Assembly (NCBI GenBank): GCA_002786065.1
Contig: NHNY01000016.1
Span: forward strand, 310,001 to 374,000
Length of the DNA stretch: 64,000 nt
Direction of reading: 5' to 3'
From: Microcyclospora pomicola
Taxonomy: Eukaryota; Ascomycota; Dothideomycetes; Capnodiales
Shown: positions 44,227-55,193 of the stretch, piece by piece
Numbering within the stretch: the first letter of the stretch is position 1
How the letters are laid out: the number at the start of each line of letters is the position of its first letter
Notes under the pieces: generated by a model
Databases searched by the model: none
What the model saw: the letters and a program-made list of their open reading frames with translations, nothing else
What the model was told of the DNA's origin: nothing
Position numbers and translations under genes: made by a program

Positions 44227-45749
44227 AGCTACGTGCTTCGTCCATACCAGCGACGGTACCCGTCGAGATGCTTGCTCCACGACGGCGCTCGTCGGCATGC
44301 TTCGCATATCTTCCATTGCGATGCTCGCCGACACGCTTCGTGTGTTGCACGAACGTGTTGTACCACTTGAGTTGACCCATGTCAAGGACAGAGTACTGGA
44401 AATCGTCCTCGATCACGGTCTCAGCTCCAACTAGCCGAGACGTGAGGAATTCCATGGGTCTGTAAAAATGGCCGCCATCCTTGATCTCGTGACTGGTATA
44501 AACATTCATTTGGGTCGAGCCCTGGCGGAGCACCACCAGGAGATCCCCACTGCGGATGAGCTGTCGCTCAACTTGCGGAGCATAGCATCTTTGACAGCAG
44601 GTGACACCTGGCTGTAAGGTACACGATGCTCAGCGGCATCGGGGTCATAATAGTCGCATGCTTCCATGACCGCAAGTAGCGATACCTTCGCAGCCGACTC
44701 TCTAGCCAGGACCGGAAGAGCGGGGCGCGCTCAGAGCGCTGCACTCTCCGTCGACACGGTGTTCGGCACGGAGCTGACCAGCATCGGTGATACGAGGCTG
44801 TGGCCACCTCGCTCGGCTACCCATGACGCGCCTGGTACTGTTGGTCTGTCTGGCACAGGAAATGTGCTTCGCACCGGAGGTGTTTCTGGCAACAAGGGCC
44901 TCGCCACGGGACCTCCTCTGATCGTCCGTGCCGTGCGAACGACCTGGATTCTTTGTTGGGTTGGCAGGTGACTCCCATCTGCCGTCTCAGTGCTTTCCAC
45001 GACGTCGGCTCGTCGTTTTCCCAGGGCCTTCTGAGAAGGGAACGAAGCACGTTCCAAACTTCCAGGAAATTCATCCCCATGCTCCTGACTCGCAGGCCGC
45101 ATATCTTCTTCCGGATCCGCCGGAGTGGCAGCCCCAGCAGGATCTTCACCGTCGATCCACCGCCCTGGTAATTAACGGCGTGATGTCTTCTGACGCTTCG
45201 CGGCAGGGAGATGCTGGTCCACATAGATATCCAGCTCATTCCCTTTCACGCCAGCGCCACGCGCGATCCGGCGACATATGTGGTCGATCCGAAGGATGAC
45301 CTGCTGGGTCCAGTCGGCGGACGGGCCAGGCTGCCACTCAGGCATGATCATGCCGTCTCGCGACTCAATCGAGGCGCACAGAGCCTCGAGATGCAGGCGG
45401 ATCTGTGCCTGCTGGGTGTCGGCTTCGCCGCGATTTCCTAGCAGAGTGGCACTACGAGAATCAGTCCTGTGGTCTACAACGAGAGTGGAGAGACCTACCT
45501 GCTCATCAAGACCGCAGTCGCGGTCTCGGCCTCGCCGGCCGTCATCCCCGACTGAACTCTCAGTCGGCAGTGCAATTCTGTGAGGCCACCCAAAATGAGA
45601 GGCACCGCTACTGGAAGAAGCTCTTCCGGCTCGGTGGTGTTCATGCGACAAGTCTCCGCATCTCGGAGCAGATTGGCCAGGAGCTCGCGAATTGACAATA
45701 GATAGTGATTGATGGCATCAACGCCAGTCAAGCTGAGGTGAGGATGCAT
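44227..45749 (-). pseudogene. Decayed or unresolved hypothetical gene
   Basis: Coding-like minus-strand sequence can be followed from about 45749 (HYLLSIRELLANLLRDAETC) through 45400-45175 (QIRLHLEALCASIESRDG, QQVILRIDHICRRIARG) and 45160-44730 (KALGKRRADVVEST) to 44700-44227 (SLLAVMEACDYYDPDAAEHR, GDLLVVLRQGSTQMNVYTSH). It is interrupted by TAA at 45172-45174, TGA near 44730 and a frame change near 44580. The only join I find near 45465 would need a 32-base intron, below the usual size. The TAA lies in a context where CAA-to-TAA at CpA would suffice. I do not recognise the family; a multi-exon live gene with introns I missed remains possible. Confidence 0.4.
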
Positions 45750-46993
45750 CCTGTACGTGATGACAGGATCAGTGAAGAAGGTGAAGAGAAGTGCACGGCG
45801 GAAGACGAGTGCGAAGCTTGAAAGAAGATCTGTATGGCTATCGACTTGAGGAAGTCACGAACCCGAACGCGTTGCGGGTCCGACGTGCCATGAGCTCATG
45901 TAGGTTGACGCGTGAGAGTATCGAACTGGTGAAATACGCGTCCTGATTTGCACCTCAGGCAACGGGGATAGTAACGTAGACGTACACAGATCATACATAC
46001 AGGCTTCGGTTACGATAGAGCTTGAAGGATTGTATGGTAAGGTATATGGGCGTGGTTTGTTCATGCGCTACCTATCGGTCCTAGGTACAGCGGATCCTAT
46101 GAGTCCAACTCATACGTGCATGTCGCCGACCATGCGACGTCGAACAATACCTTCCATGGTGGATCACCTACGGTTGCTGAGCTGCCATGCCGCGTTCACT
46201 CGTCTAGCCAGCACATCGCCATCCAGGTTCTAACATCGACGCAGAATTGCGCGACTAAGACTGACCACTCCAAGGTTGGCGTCATGGACGGAAGTGGCGT
46301 GGCAAGCCTAGGCTTCAATGACCACTGTTAGCTACGCACCCAACAGCGATATGGCAAGTTTCAACTGGAGCTCTTGGTTGCTGGACGAAGTCCATCACAC
46401 CTGATGCCGCCAGAGGACTGTAGACATCACGGTCATCTAGGTCGGGAGCGTACTCCCGCGAGCGTACGGAAATTGCCTCTCATCGGGACGTGTGTGAGTC
46501 GTGTGGGACTATACACGCCCGGCACGCGTGCTTCAACACCGCATCTGATCAGTTCAGCACATCCCGGCACTAGCCACCGCTCAGATAGTAAGGAAGTACA
46601 GTACTGCAGTAGGCGTTATGACCTCTGCTTAAAGAATGTAACAACATAGGTAAGTAGCTTAGAGGGCGGTGAGGCGAATGCAAATACATGTCTCAGATAC
46701 ACTTGTGAAGGTGCAGTACCTAGCTATGCCTCCATGTATAGCTTACGTGGTCGGCGCTTCCCTCATCCCGGACATCCCTAGCCAATCAGAGATAGATAGT
46801 AGCACTGTTATCTACGCGCCTCGGTCTTGAGATATGCTTGATCGTTAATGAATGAAGATTCACGACACAGCTGCGGTGCCCGCTGAATTACGACTCGCTT
46901 CCCGCATAGGCTACACATTGCAAAGACCGTACGTAGGCTGTCATCGGGCTTGCATTGGTGAGGTATAGTGCGTGATCACATCATGGAACCTGT
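45750..46993. other. Spacer of 1.2 kb inside the accessory island
   Basis: Short ORFs only, several with TACAGTA or TAAGGTA-type motifs (for example around 46032 and 46595). No repeat or gene supported. Confidence 0.5.
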
Positions 46994-48835
46994 ATGCTAA
47001 TAGAGCATCTCAGCCTCAAGATGGAACACCTCCCAATAGAGCTCCTCAGTACTGTCACTGGCTGTCTTGAGCACCGCGCCTTGCTCAGATTCTCCTTGGT
47101 TAGCAGACGCTGCAGATCTATCTGCTTGCCGCGCCTCTTTCGCACCTTACAACTGCCATTTTGCTCCCAAGAGACTCTCGTTGCTGCGATCAGCAAGGCT
47201 AGCGCATTTCTGGAGCATACGGCAAGCTTGACTTATGTGCAGAACCTTGAAGTCGTTGCAGCTTGTGAGCCACCAATGCTCGCTCACATCAGACGCGGAG
47301 ATCATCACGGTAGAAACCGAATCCCCATCGAGCCCTGGAAATACGATCTTATATACCAGCAGGAATCGAGGCCTCTTACGCATGATCTTGACTGGGAACC
47401 ATTGGCAGAGTTCATAAAATGCATACCTGCTTTGAGGGAGCTTACCTGGGCTTGTGAAGCGCAGATACCCTCAAGTGTTCTCCGACACCTACATACGATT
47501 GTTCCTCAATGTCTACTCCACATGCGTTACTTTAATCTTCCGAGTCTGGTATCCGGGGGCACGAAACAGATCGAGATTAGCCAAGAAGATTTGGAGCTTG
47601 CAACGTCGCCATGCCTCTATAGTATCTGCCGTAAGGAAGCAATCAGTGGGTACAACAATCTCCACGACGAAGCCATCCTGGAGATGGTCGGTGGAGGCAC
47701 TCCAAATCTCAGAGAGATTTGCCTTTCCTACTACCTTGACGGAGACGATTTCGGTAGCGCTGCAGCACGCCGCAATCCTCGACAGAAGCTGCGTCCTGGT
47801 AACCTCCGATCAGGACCGCCTGCGGTGGGATGTGTCGAATCTCTCATTCTATTATCATATCATGCTCAAAAGACGCTGCGCAGGTTGAGTTGTGTGACAG
47901 ACTTTGCAATTCTGCGAACGCTGAAAATGTATTACGCCCCTGCAGGAGAAGACCTCCAATGGTTGACATACGAGTGTCAATTCCCCAGCATCGAAGATCT
48001 CCAATACGTAGGACAAATCACTCGGCCTGATCCAGATGTGGCGTTTATTCTTTCTTTACCGCCACTGAAGAGCTTACAGCTCCACAAGCAGTCCGCTCCG
48101 ACCGCCTTATCCGCGATATTGGGCCACTGTTGTAATAGCCTTCGACAACTTCACCTTCCAGATGTCTTCTTGAGTCCGGAGCTGGTTGAAGAATTGAGAG
48201 AGAGCTGTCCACGTATCGAAGAGCTTGGATTGAGCATCAATCGCCAAGGAGGCTCTGCCGAAGAGGTCGCTTTGTACAGATGCCTGCGAAAGCTGGCGGC
48301 ACTTACAGACCTGGAGTTGTTTTATGACTCGGACCCCATGTTTACAAGAGCCCTTGGGCAGCTCAAGACAGTACCACCCGATCGGGAAAATGTAATTTGT
48401 GAAATCATCCAGAATCTTGCCATGGATACGAGCCTCGCCGCCTCGATCTTCTCCACGATCTGCTCATCGCAGATGCATGGTCACCGGTCGCTAGAACGAC
48501 TGACTTTGCGCATGCATGCCTTCGGTGATTGCGAAGGCTATGGATATGGATCAGGCTCGGACCTGGTCTCCATCTTGTGGTATGTTGGACGCTCTTGGAT
48601 ATGTACGCGGGACATCGACGACGATGATAATTGTTCCTGTCGAGTCCAAGACTTTGACATGGGAGAAAAGCACCTACGAGAAGAATTCGAGCAGGAGGAT
48701 GGAGAGCTTGAAGAACTGAAGGAAGGTCCATTTGCGTCGGCGATCCACCGAGTTTGGCCGTCGAGTTTGGACCGCCCGATCAAGGACGTCTGGCACAGCT
48801 TTCCGCTGAACGGAGAAGTCTCGCTCACTAAATGA
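46994..48835 (+). CDS. F-box/leucine-rich-repeat protein, family B copy 1
   Basis: Intronless, 613 residues from ATG 46994; ATG 47021 is an equally good start placing the F-box at the N-terminus (MEHLPIELLSTVTGCLEHRA then LLRFSLVSRRCRSICLPRLF). Leu-rich repeat-like segments follow (TPNLREICLSYYL; LPPLKSLQLHKQS; LRQLHLPDVFLSPELVEELR; SCPRIEELGLSI). The C-terminal part (ILWYVGRSWICTRDID; IHRVWPSS) is shared with the gene at 51951. The likely role is a substrate adaptor of an SCF ubiquitin ligase, by family knowledge; the target is unknown. Confidence 0.75.
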   Translation: MLIEHLSLKMEHLPIELLSTVTGCLEHRALLRFSLVSRRCRSICLPRLFRTLQLPFCSQETLVAAISKASAFLEHTASLTYVQNLEVVAACEPPMLAHIRRGDHHGRNRIPIEPWKYDLIYQQESRPLTHDLDWEPLAEFIKCIPALRELTWACEAQIPSSVLRHLHTIVPQCLLHMRYFNLPSLVSGGTKQIEISQEDLELATSPCLYSICRKEAISGYNNLHDEAILEMVGGGTPNLREICLSYYLDGDDFGSAAARRNPRQKLRPGNLRSGPPAVGCVESLILLSYHAQKTLRRLSCVTDFAILRTLKMYYAPAGEDLQWLTYECQFPSIEDLQYVGQITRPDPDVAFILSLPPLKSLQLHKQSAPTALSAILGHCCNSLRQLHLPDVFLSPELVEELRESCPRIEELGLSINRQGGSAEEVALYRCLRKLAALTDLELFYDSDPMFTRALGQLKTVPPDRENVICEIIQNLAMDTSLAASIFSTICSSQMHGHRSLERLTLRMHAFGDCEGYGYGSGSDLVSILWYVGRSWICTRDIDDDDNCSCRVQDFDMGEKHLREEFEQEDGELEELKEGPFASAIHRVWPSSLDRPIKDVWHSFPLNGEVSLTK

Positions 48836-49037
48836 TGCTCACGGAATATGCTGGATGCTCTCCATCCATCTCTCGAGTTGCTCTGTGTTGTAACTCTGTT
48901 ACGGCATGCTGCATGTTATCATGCTGCTATATACTGTTGGCAATAGCTCGTGAAACAGTAGACGAACATGGTCTCAAGGACCAGAAGAAATTGCAAGCAC
49001 ATGGAAGCAAAGACGCCTCACAATCATATCCACAGTA

Positions 49038-49721
49038 ATGGCGTATGGAACATTCACAGCACCTGGTGGAGTCTCGACCAGTGGAAGCTCGACCAATGCA
49101 GTCATTAGCTCGACGACTGCAAGCTCCATCGTAAGCAGTGTGACCAGCACTTTGACAATCCCAAGCTCCATCACAAGCACGATCATTGTGACCAGCACGA
49201 CCTTTGTCACGGCGACCGTCACCACGAGTTCCGAGGTCGGGTACCTTGGAATTGCCGCCATCAGCAAACTACTTGAGGAAGGACGCGGGGTCGTACCAAA
49301 CACAGAGTATATGATGCATTTCCTCACGCCTTCTATGACAGTGGATCCCTGCGCCCCAGCTCTCAGTACTGTCCTCGCGGGTCAAGCTGCGCCGAAACCA
49401 GCCCAGTGGTCCGATGTGCCACAAAGCTTCAACTTCGGCGACAACGTCTTTACTGCTCTGACACCTCTATCATCGTGCTTCTACACGAATCCGGCCGCGC
49501 CCAACAGTGGAGACGGAGGCACGCTCTCATGCGCAAACACAGCTATCCCGTGTACTGTTGTTGCCCAGGGCCCTTATTTCTGCTCATCCGACCATCTGCT
49601 TGGAGGCTACTCTACATCGGTGGAATCTCTGTTCCAGTGTGCCGTTTTTACGCCGACTACAATTGTGGAGACCAGCTCCTCGGAGGTGGTACAAACGACC
49701 GTGACAACGATTGTGGGCTAG
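49038..49721 (+). CDS. Ser/Thr-rich hypothetical protein
   Basis: 227 residues. The first ~70 residues are a Ser/Thr/Val-rich low-complexity region (SSTTASSIVSSVTSTL; TVTTSSEV), likely beta-prone or O-glycosylated if secreted. The rest has five Cys and a compact look (SMTVDPCAPAL; SCFYTNPAAP; IPCTVVAQGPYFCSSD), ending again Thr-rich. No signal peptide from this ATG, but CACAG just before it could be an acceptor, so a first exon with a secretion signal may be missing. Family not recognised. Confidence 0.5.
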   Translation: MAYGTFTAPGGVSTSGSSTNAVISSTTASSIVSSVTSTLTIPSSITSTIIVTSTTFVTATVTTSSEVGYLGIAAISKLLEEGRGVVPNTEYMMHFLTPSMTVDPCAPALSTVLAGQAAPKPAQWSDVPQSFNFGDNVFTALTPLSSCFYTNPAAPNSGDGGTLSCANTAIPCTVVAQGPYFCSSDHLLGGYSTSVESLFQCAVFTPTTIVETSSSEVVQTTVTTIVG

Positions 49722-49780
49722 AAGAATCGTTTGGTAGATGTAGAACCTCATTCTTGTTATGCTGGCATCACAAGTTAACA

Positions 49781-50950
49781 CTACACGAGCGTGCCCGAGA
49801 GCCAGTCGTTTTCAAGATCATCCTCTCCAAACGCAAAATCTTGACCTAACCGAGTCCAGTCTCGCATCATGCCCCGGTAAAGCCAGCTAACCCATTCATG
49901 TTCATAGCCAGGGTTTCCCCCTGCGTAATCGAGGCGTGTTTCGATCTCTTTTTTGCCGTCTGACCCTCGCCTGATCAGGACTCGATCCCACGTTGGATCG
50001 TTTGGCCCATCTTGAAGAAAGTGCAAGTTTCGTTGATACCAATGCCTGATCTCGCATGGCCCAGTCAGACCCTGTGAGAATGCAAGGATCGCCTGTTTTG
50101 TGACCATGGCCTGCTGGAGGTATATCTCAGGACAGCTGGACATGGTGTCCCCGAGAGGCCATCCTGAGAGCGTCTGGTCACGAGGACTGGTCAGAGTGAT
50201 ACGTTGCAGCGAGGGGATTCCCATGTAAGGAATCACATCGACGAGACTGAAGGAATCTCCCTGCAGGCCGTCTCTGGTGTAAAGGACAAGCAGTTCCGAA
50301 AAGGGTAGAGCACATTGTAGAGCATCTGATGTGTGACTTCGCCAAGGTCTCCCAACGCGATCCCTGATTGCTGCCTCGTTCGCTTTCCGCCTGGCCTCTT
50401 CGGGGCTGGTCCGTCGCTGCTGGTGTGTCCTTGCGATTGTCTGAAACATGGCGGCACACAGTTCTGCACGCTCTGGGACCTCGAGCATCTTCAGTCTGCT
50501 ACAGAGTGGTAGCAATATGACCAAGGCGGCATCCGGGTCACCATGTCTGAAGCGCGTACAGACCTCAGATACCAAGTCAGCCGGTATGTAAGGTGACGCG
50601 CGCACGGCCTCCTCGTAGGCACCGTCAGAGGTATACACTTCCCGATCGGTAGATCCCTGGGACTCGTAATTCTGATAGTAGAACTCAAAGATTGACGAGG
50701 GGTCGAGTTGGCCATCCAGCACTAACGCGAGCAGAGAGTGGTAGAAGTACGCCGCTGATAGAGGAGGTATCGGACGGTCAACCGTGCGAAAGAACGATGA
50801 TATGTGAGGACGACAAATTCGTTGGAGATCCGAGCTGACAGAAGACATTGAGAGGAGTGTAGCTAGATCATCGGAAAGGAACGATGCAATATGGCGGTAA
50901 ACCAGATGTGGTAAAGTGACACGCGCCGATGGTGATGCTGAGTTCTTCAT
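49781..50950 (-). CDS. F-box-like protein, family A copy 2
   Basis: Intronless, 389 residues from ATG 50950 (MKNSASPSARVTLPHLVYRH). Related along its length to A1 at 42747: DDLATLLSMSS/ICRPHISSFFRTV, DPDAALVILLPLCSRLKMLE, LCAAMFQTIARTHQQRRTSP then EEAR, CALPFSELLVLY, SCPEIYLQQAMVTKQAILAF and EHEWVSWLYRGMMRDW. The F-box-like pattern is at residues ~10-50. It is transcribed away from family B copy 2, so a copy of each family stand head to head here. Function inferred only from the F-box-like N-terminus. Confidence 0.65.
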   Translation of the reverse strand: MKNSASPSARVTLPHLVYRHIASFLSDDLATLLSMSSVSSDLQRICRPHISSFFRTVDRPIPPLSAAYFYHSLLALVLDGQLDPSSIFEFYYQNYESQGSTDREVYTSDGAYEEAVRASPYIPADLVSEVCTRFRHGDPDAALVILLPLCSRLKMLEVPERAELCAAMFQTIARTHQQRRTSPEEARRKANEAAIRDRVGRPWRSHTSDALQCALPFSELLVLYTRDGLQGDSFSLVDVIPYMGIPSLQRITLTSPRDQTLSGWPLGDTMSSCPEIYLQQAMVTKQAILAFSQGLTGPCEIRHWYQRNLHFLQDGPNDPTWDRVLIRRGSDGKKEIETRLDYAGGNPGYEHEWVSWLYRGMMRDWTRLGQDFAFGEDDLENDWLSGTLV

Positions 50951-51950
50951 ACTTGGCCTCGACAAACGTGCATTTGACGGCTGATTGCAGTGAATCGAGA
51001 GCAGGCCAGTGAGATGCTTGATCTTTTGCCGTGGAAAAAGGATCGGTCAGAGGGGTCAAGAGAAGAGGTAAGATAGAATGCATTGCTGTTGCTCGCCTGG
51101 CCGGAGTACACTTCATACAGGGCAGCCTGATGGCAGGGAAAGCGAAACGCCCCGATCTGTGACCTTCTGGCATGTAAGCCATACGCTTTCTGAAAGACAC
51201 ATGTGTACGTACCCCGGTGTACTGAGGCTCACAATGGCTGATTGAGGCGATAAAAGTCTTAAGGTAAGGTATCTCGGTGGAAGTGCGATGAACGTCTGGA
51301 CGTGAAAGCGAGACTCGCAGTCGTGTGAAGATCACGGCGTGTAAAGAAGCGGCTTTCTCGACTGACCAGATTTAACTGCATAAGGTACATTACACCTCAC
51401 TCAAGTGCTTCAAAAGAATGCTGCATGTACATGTACTCATCGCAACCTGGATATGACTCCGTGGGCCACATACGGGTGACTTGGATCATAATAATCTCTG
51501 CAGGCGTGCATGACGACTTGCAGATACGGTACCAATAGGTCCGCATGCTCCTCGTGCATGAGCGAGCACGCTCTACTAACGCCCGGCAGATAATATCGCA
51601 CGCCATAGTAGAATCGTGCGGGATCGTCGCCATCCCCACCTTAAAACGGGCGAAAGCTGCAAGGCAACAGGCAACTCTGGAGAGCTGCGGCGGACATGGT
51701 CACCACGAATCAAGAAGTCGTCGTTCATTGGATGTGCTATATTGACTTGAGGATGCGTTTGTGAGCACATACATGTTTTCCCGGTACTAATCTAGGCGTC
51801 GACGCCTCAGCGTCTGAAGTTCGTGTTTCTACCTTACTTCACCCACCCTAGGATTACTGTACTGTACCTTACTCGATCATAACTTTCCATTCACGCAGGA
51901 TAGGTAGACACGAGCAATATCTCGGTGATATACGCGGAGTATCAACCACC
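50951..51950. promoter_or_regulatory. Divergent promoter region of A2 and B2
   Basis: A 1-kb gap with starts at both ends. It has several TAAGGTA/TACCTTA motifs (about 51259-51272, 51380-51390 and 51860-51870). No supported gene. Confidence 0.45.
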
Positions 51951-53757
51951 ATGGACAAATTGCCGCCAGAGTTGCTGGATGCCATAGTCGACCATCTTCG
52001 TCGTCGCGAACTGCTGAGATTGTCCCTGGTCGACAAGCGCTCCAGAGCCGCCTGCTTATCGCGCATTTTTCGCACCCTGCGGCTGCCATTCTCTTCGCCA
52101 GAGACTCTTGTTTCTGTGGTTTCAGAAGCCAGAATAAAGCCGAGAGATGGCGCATATCTGAGATATGTTCAGCACCTCAAAGTGGTCGCATCCAACCTTG
52201 AGCCCTATCCCGACCAAGGCAAAGCCATGGAACTTTGTGGACATCGCCCATTTTCAACGAGCTCTTGGATCTACACCTATGTAAATCAGAGTACAACTGA
52301 ATTCTTGACCCAAGATTCGCAGTGGACACCACTTGCAGACTTCATCAAGACCCTTCCTGCACTCGCGGAATTGACGTGGGCATGCAAAGAGCAAATACCG
52401 AGCTTTATCTTGAGGTACCTTAACACGCTTATTCCTAGATGTCGTCTTCACATGTGCTTCTTCGACCTCGGTAGTTTGGCACCCGCAGATGACCGCCAAA
52501 TAGAGATCAGCTCAGAGGACTTGGAGATCGCGACATCGCCATGTTTGTTCAGCATATGTCGAAGTTACGGGTGGGGGGGGTGGTAACAATCTCAATGCCG
52601 ATGCTATTGTGGAGATGGCAGGTGGAGGTGCGCCAAATCTGCGAGAGATCTACCTTCGGCACTATCATGGCGGCAATGATCTCGGGAGTCTTCTCGCGAG
52701 TAGACTGCCACGTCAGTCATTACGTCCGGGAAGTATCCGATCAAACCCAGAAGCAATTAGCGCTCTAGAGTCACTTGTACTGTGTATGGAAAGCGCTAGG
52801 ATGCTGCGCAGCATCAAGCACTACGCAGACTTTGCTAAGCTACGAACGCTGCAGCTGCCCTGTTGCCTCGACGAACAAGACCTCAAGTGGCTGGCGAGCG
52901 AGTGCCAATTCACCAACCTCGAAGAGCTAAGATTCGGGAGATACGCAGGTATTCAGTCTGCCATGGCCTTCTTACTATCCTTGCCGCCGCTGCAGAGTCT
53001 GAGACTGTCCGGATATTACGATGGTGGCTCCACAGATGCGATCCTTCGACACTGTGGTGGCCGTCTTCGTAAGTTTCACTGTCCTAACATTTTCTTCGAC
53101 GAAGGTATAGCCCAAACGCTGGAACAGAGCTGTCCACACGTAGAGGACATCAGACTGAAAGTGTATCGTCGTGGAGGCTCTATGGAGGAAGTCGCCTTGT
53201 ACCGCCGTCTCGGGAAACTACCGGCGTTGCAAGAGATCAAGCTCTACATACGCTCTCTTCCCAGATATACGACTCAGCTGGACGATCTCCAGGGGCAATC
53301 TTCGGAGTGCATGGATGATGTTCATGCACTTCTGCAGAATCTTGCCATAGATGAGAATCTCGCTCGATCAATTTTTCACACAATTTCTTCATCGAAAGAA
53401 CCAGGCTCTTGCCCATTGGAATCGTTAACCTTGCGCATGGACGCACTCAGGCACGAGGAGCATGGCTACCGGCTTGGCTGGGAAGCCACTTCAGACTTGG
53501 CCCAAATTCTGTGGTATGTCGGGCGTTCCTGGATCTGTACCCGCCCTATCGATGGCAGCAGCAAGCATGCATGTGAAATCAAAGATTGGGATTTGGACGA
53601 TAGGCTTCATCGCGAGTGGTACGACGAGGATGGCATTCCGGACGAGATATTGCGAGGACCATGCGCGCCAGCCATCCATCATGTATGGCCACAGACTCGC
53701 AACGGCACATTCAAAGATGCCTGGCACAGCTTCCCATTATGTAAGGAAGAGGTTTGA
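51951..53757 (+). pseudogene. F-box/LRR protein, family B copy 2, with a frameshift at a G run
   Basis: Begins MDKLPPELLDAIVDHLRRRE (F-box) and matches B1 throughout, but the frame changes by one base at the eight-G run at about 52573-52580, just after CLFSICRSYG. The downstream frame continues ADAIVEMAGGGAPNLREIYL to KDAWHSFPLCKEEV at 53757. B1 has no intron at this point and none fits here. A one-base length error in the G run (mutation or sequencing) is the simplest explanation. If real, the allele encodes only the F-box and first repeats (~210 residues). Apart from this the LRR part is intact, suggesting a recent or artefactual break. Confidence 0.7.
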
Positions 53758-55193
53758 CGTCAGATCCCAGTAGACTTTTCTACATAGTCATGGATTCTGA
53801 TGCGCAGACTCTGCCTTCCTTCTGTCTTCCCGGGCATTCGAGCGTGCCATGCTCGTTCCTGGCACAGTTTCGCGGAGCACATTGGCTAGATGACGACACA
53901 GAGCCAGACCCGTTGTATCCTACACGATTCTAATAGATAGATGGTGTGTCTCACGCAGAATTGACAATTATTATCAGTTCCCGATGTTTGTATGGTGTTT
54001 CCATGCAGATAAGTTACGTTCTCTCAGATTCACACGATGCCGGGCCGCGTTTCCAATTTGCACTAGCGTGGATGTAGTCTAATGGGCATGGTTCGACTCG
54101 GCGTGTTAGTGTATGCGCTGTTTATACGGATAACATCATGAATTCTCCATCTATACCTCTTAGAAAAAAGCAGAATATAGATCTATAGATTCCCTATTGA
54201 CTGATGTAGATAAAAAATGATCAGACATCGATTGACGTTGTTCGGAGACGATATACTTTGTCGGTCGGGTTGACGGACTTGGCACCTTCCCAACCTCACT
54301 TCAATGTCAAAGGGACATGTAGATCATGCGTTGCAACGCGTCTTACGTGTGTTGGGTATGTACACGCGCACGCCACAAAATGTGGGGGATGACGAACTGG
54401 CCCGTCAAACTTCCTTTACAAGAACCGAGTGCTAATCTCGCACATCGAAGGGTCGGTGCAATGGCTTCAAGTGTGGGATGGCATCGACTTCCAACGTTTG
54501 CAATGTATTTCACCTCGGAGTGGCGATGAGGTCATGACAAGCGTATGTTGAGAGGGACATGTGGTGATCAGAGGGTGTCAGCGACGAGCGGGTGTCGTGC
54601 CAGTAAAGTCAGAAGATCTCATGTCTGGCGTCGCTCGGCCGCCGTGTGTGCAAGATGCCATACCTTATTACCATCGAGCCAGCGTAAGAGATGAGTGCTT
54701 GATCACTCCAAAAGACATGAACATTAGAAATCCCGGGATTCAAATAGAGATCTGAACGAAGAGAAGGGAACGCAGTCTAACCACGATGCGAAGAGCTGAT
54801 GCGTGTGTGTCGTGTCGCGGAGGATATCGCGACCACTGGCTGAGCGAATGAACAAGCTGAGACAGCTGTCGATAAGGTCATGCCGTTCTCGTTCACATGT
54901 GAGTACGCTTTCTCGAACTGGCTGAGGCTGGCGACGTTGATAGAGGTATGGCGCTACGATGAAGAACAGCTGTGATGCGGTTGATGGCCATACCAGTGCA
55001 GCTGTCGACGGTTTGTAAGGCCACATGATACGCACCTGACTATCGGATCACGTCGCGTCGCGTCGCGATCAATAGGCAGCACATTTCTAGCGTTGGCTTG
55101 GCATTTCGCGGCCTTTGAAGTTTCCAGTCTCGAAATTCCCGTATTTCTTTTCTTCTCTACCTATCTTCAGTCTCATCATCAGCCATCACCACT
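53758..55193. other. Spacer of 1.4 kb inside the accessory island
   Basis: AT-richer around 54120-54230. Short ORFs lack family pattern or splice support. It contains the promoter of the zinc-knuckle gene. Confidence 0.5.
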
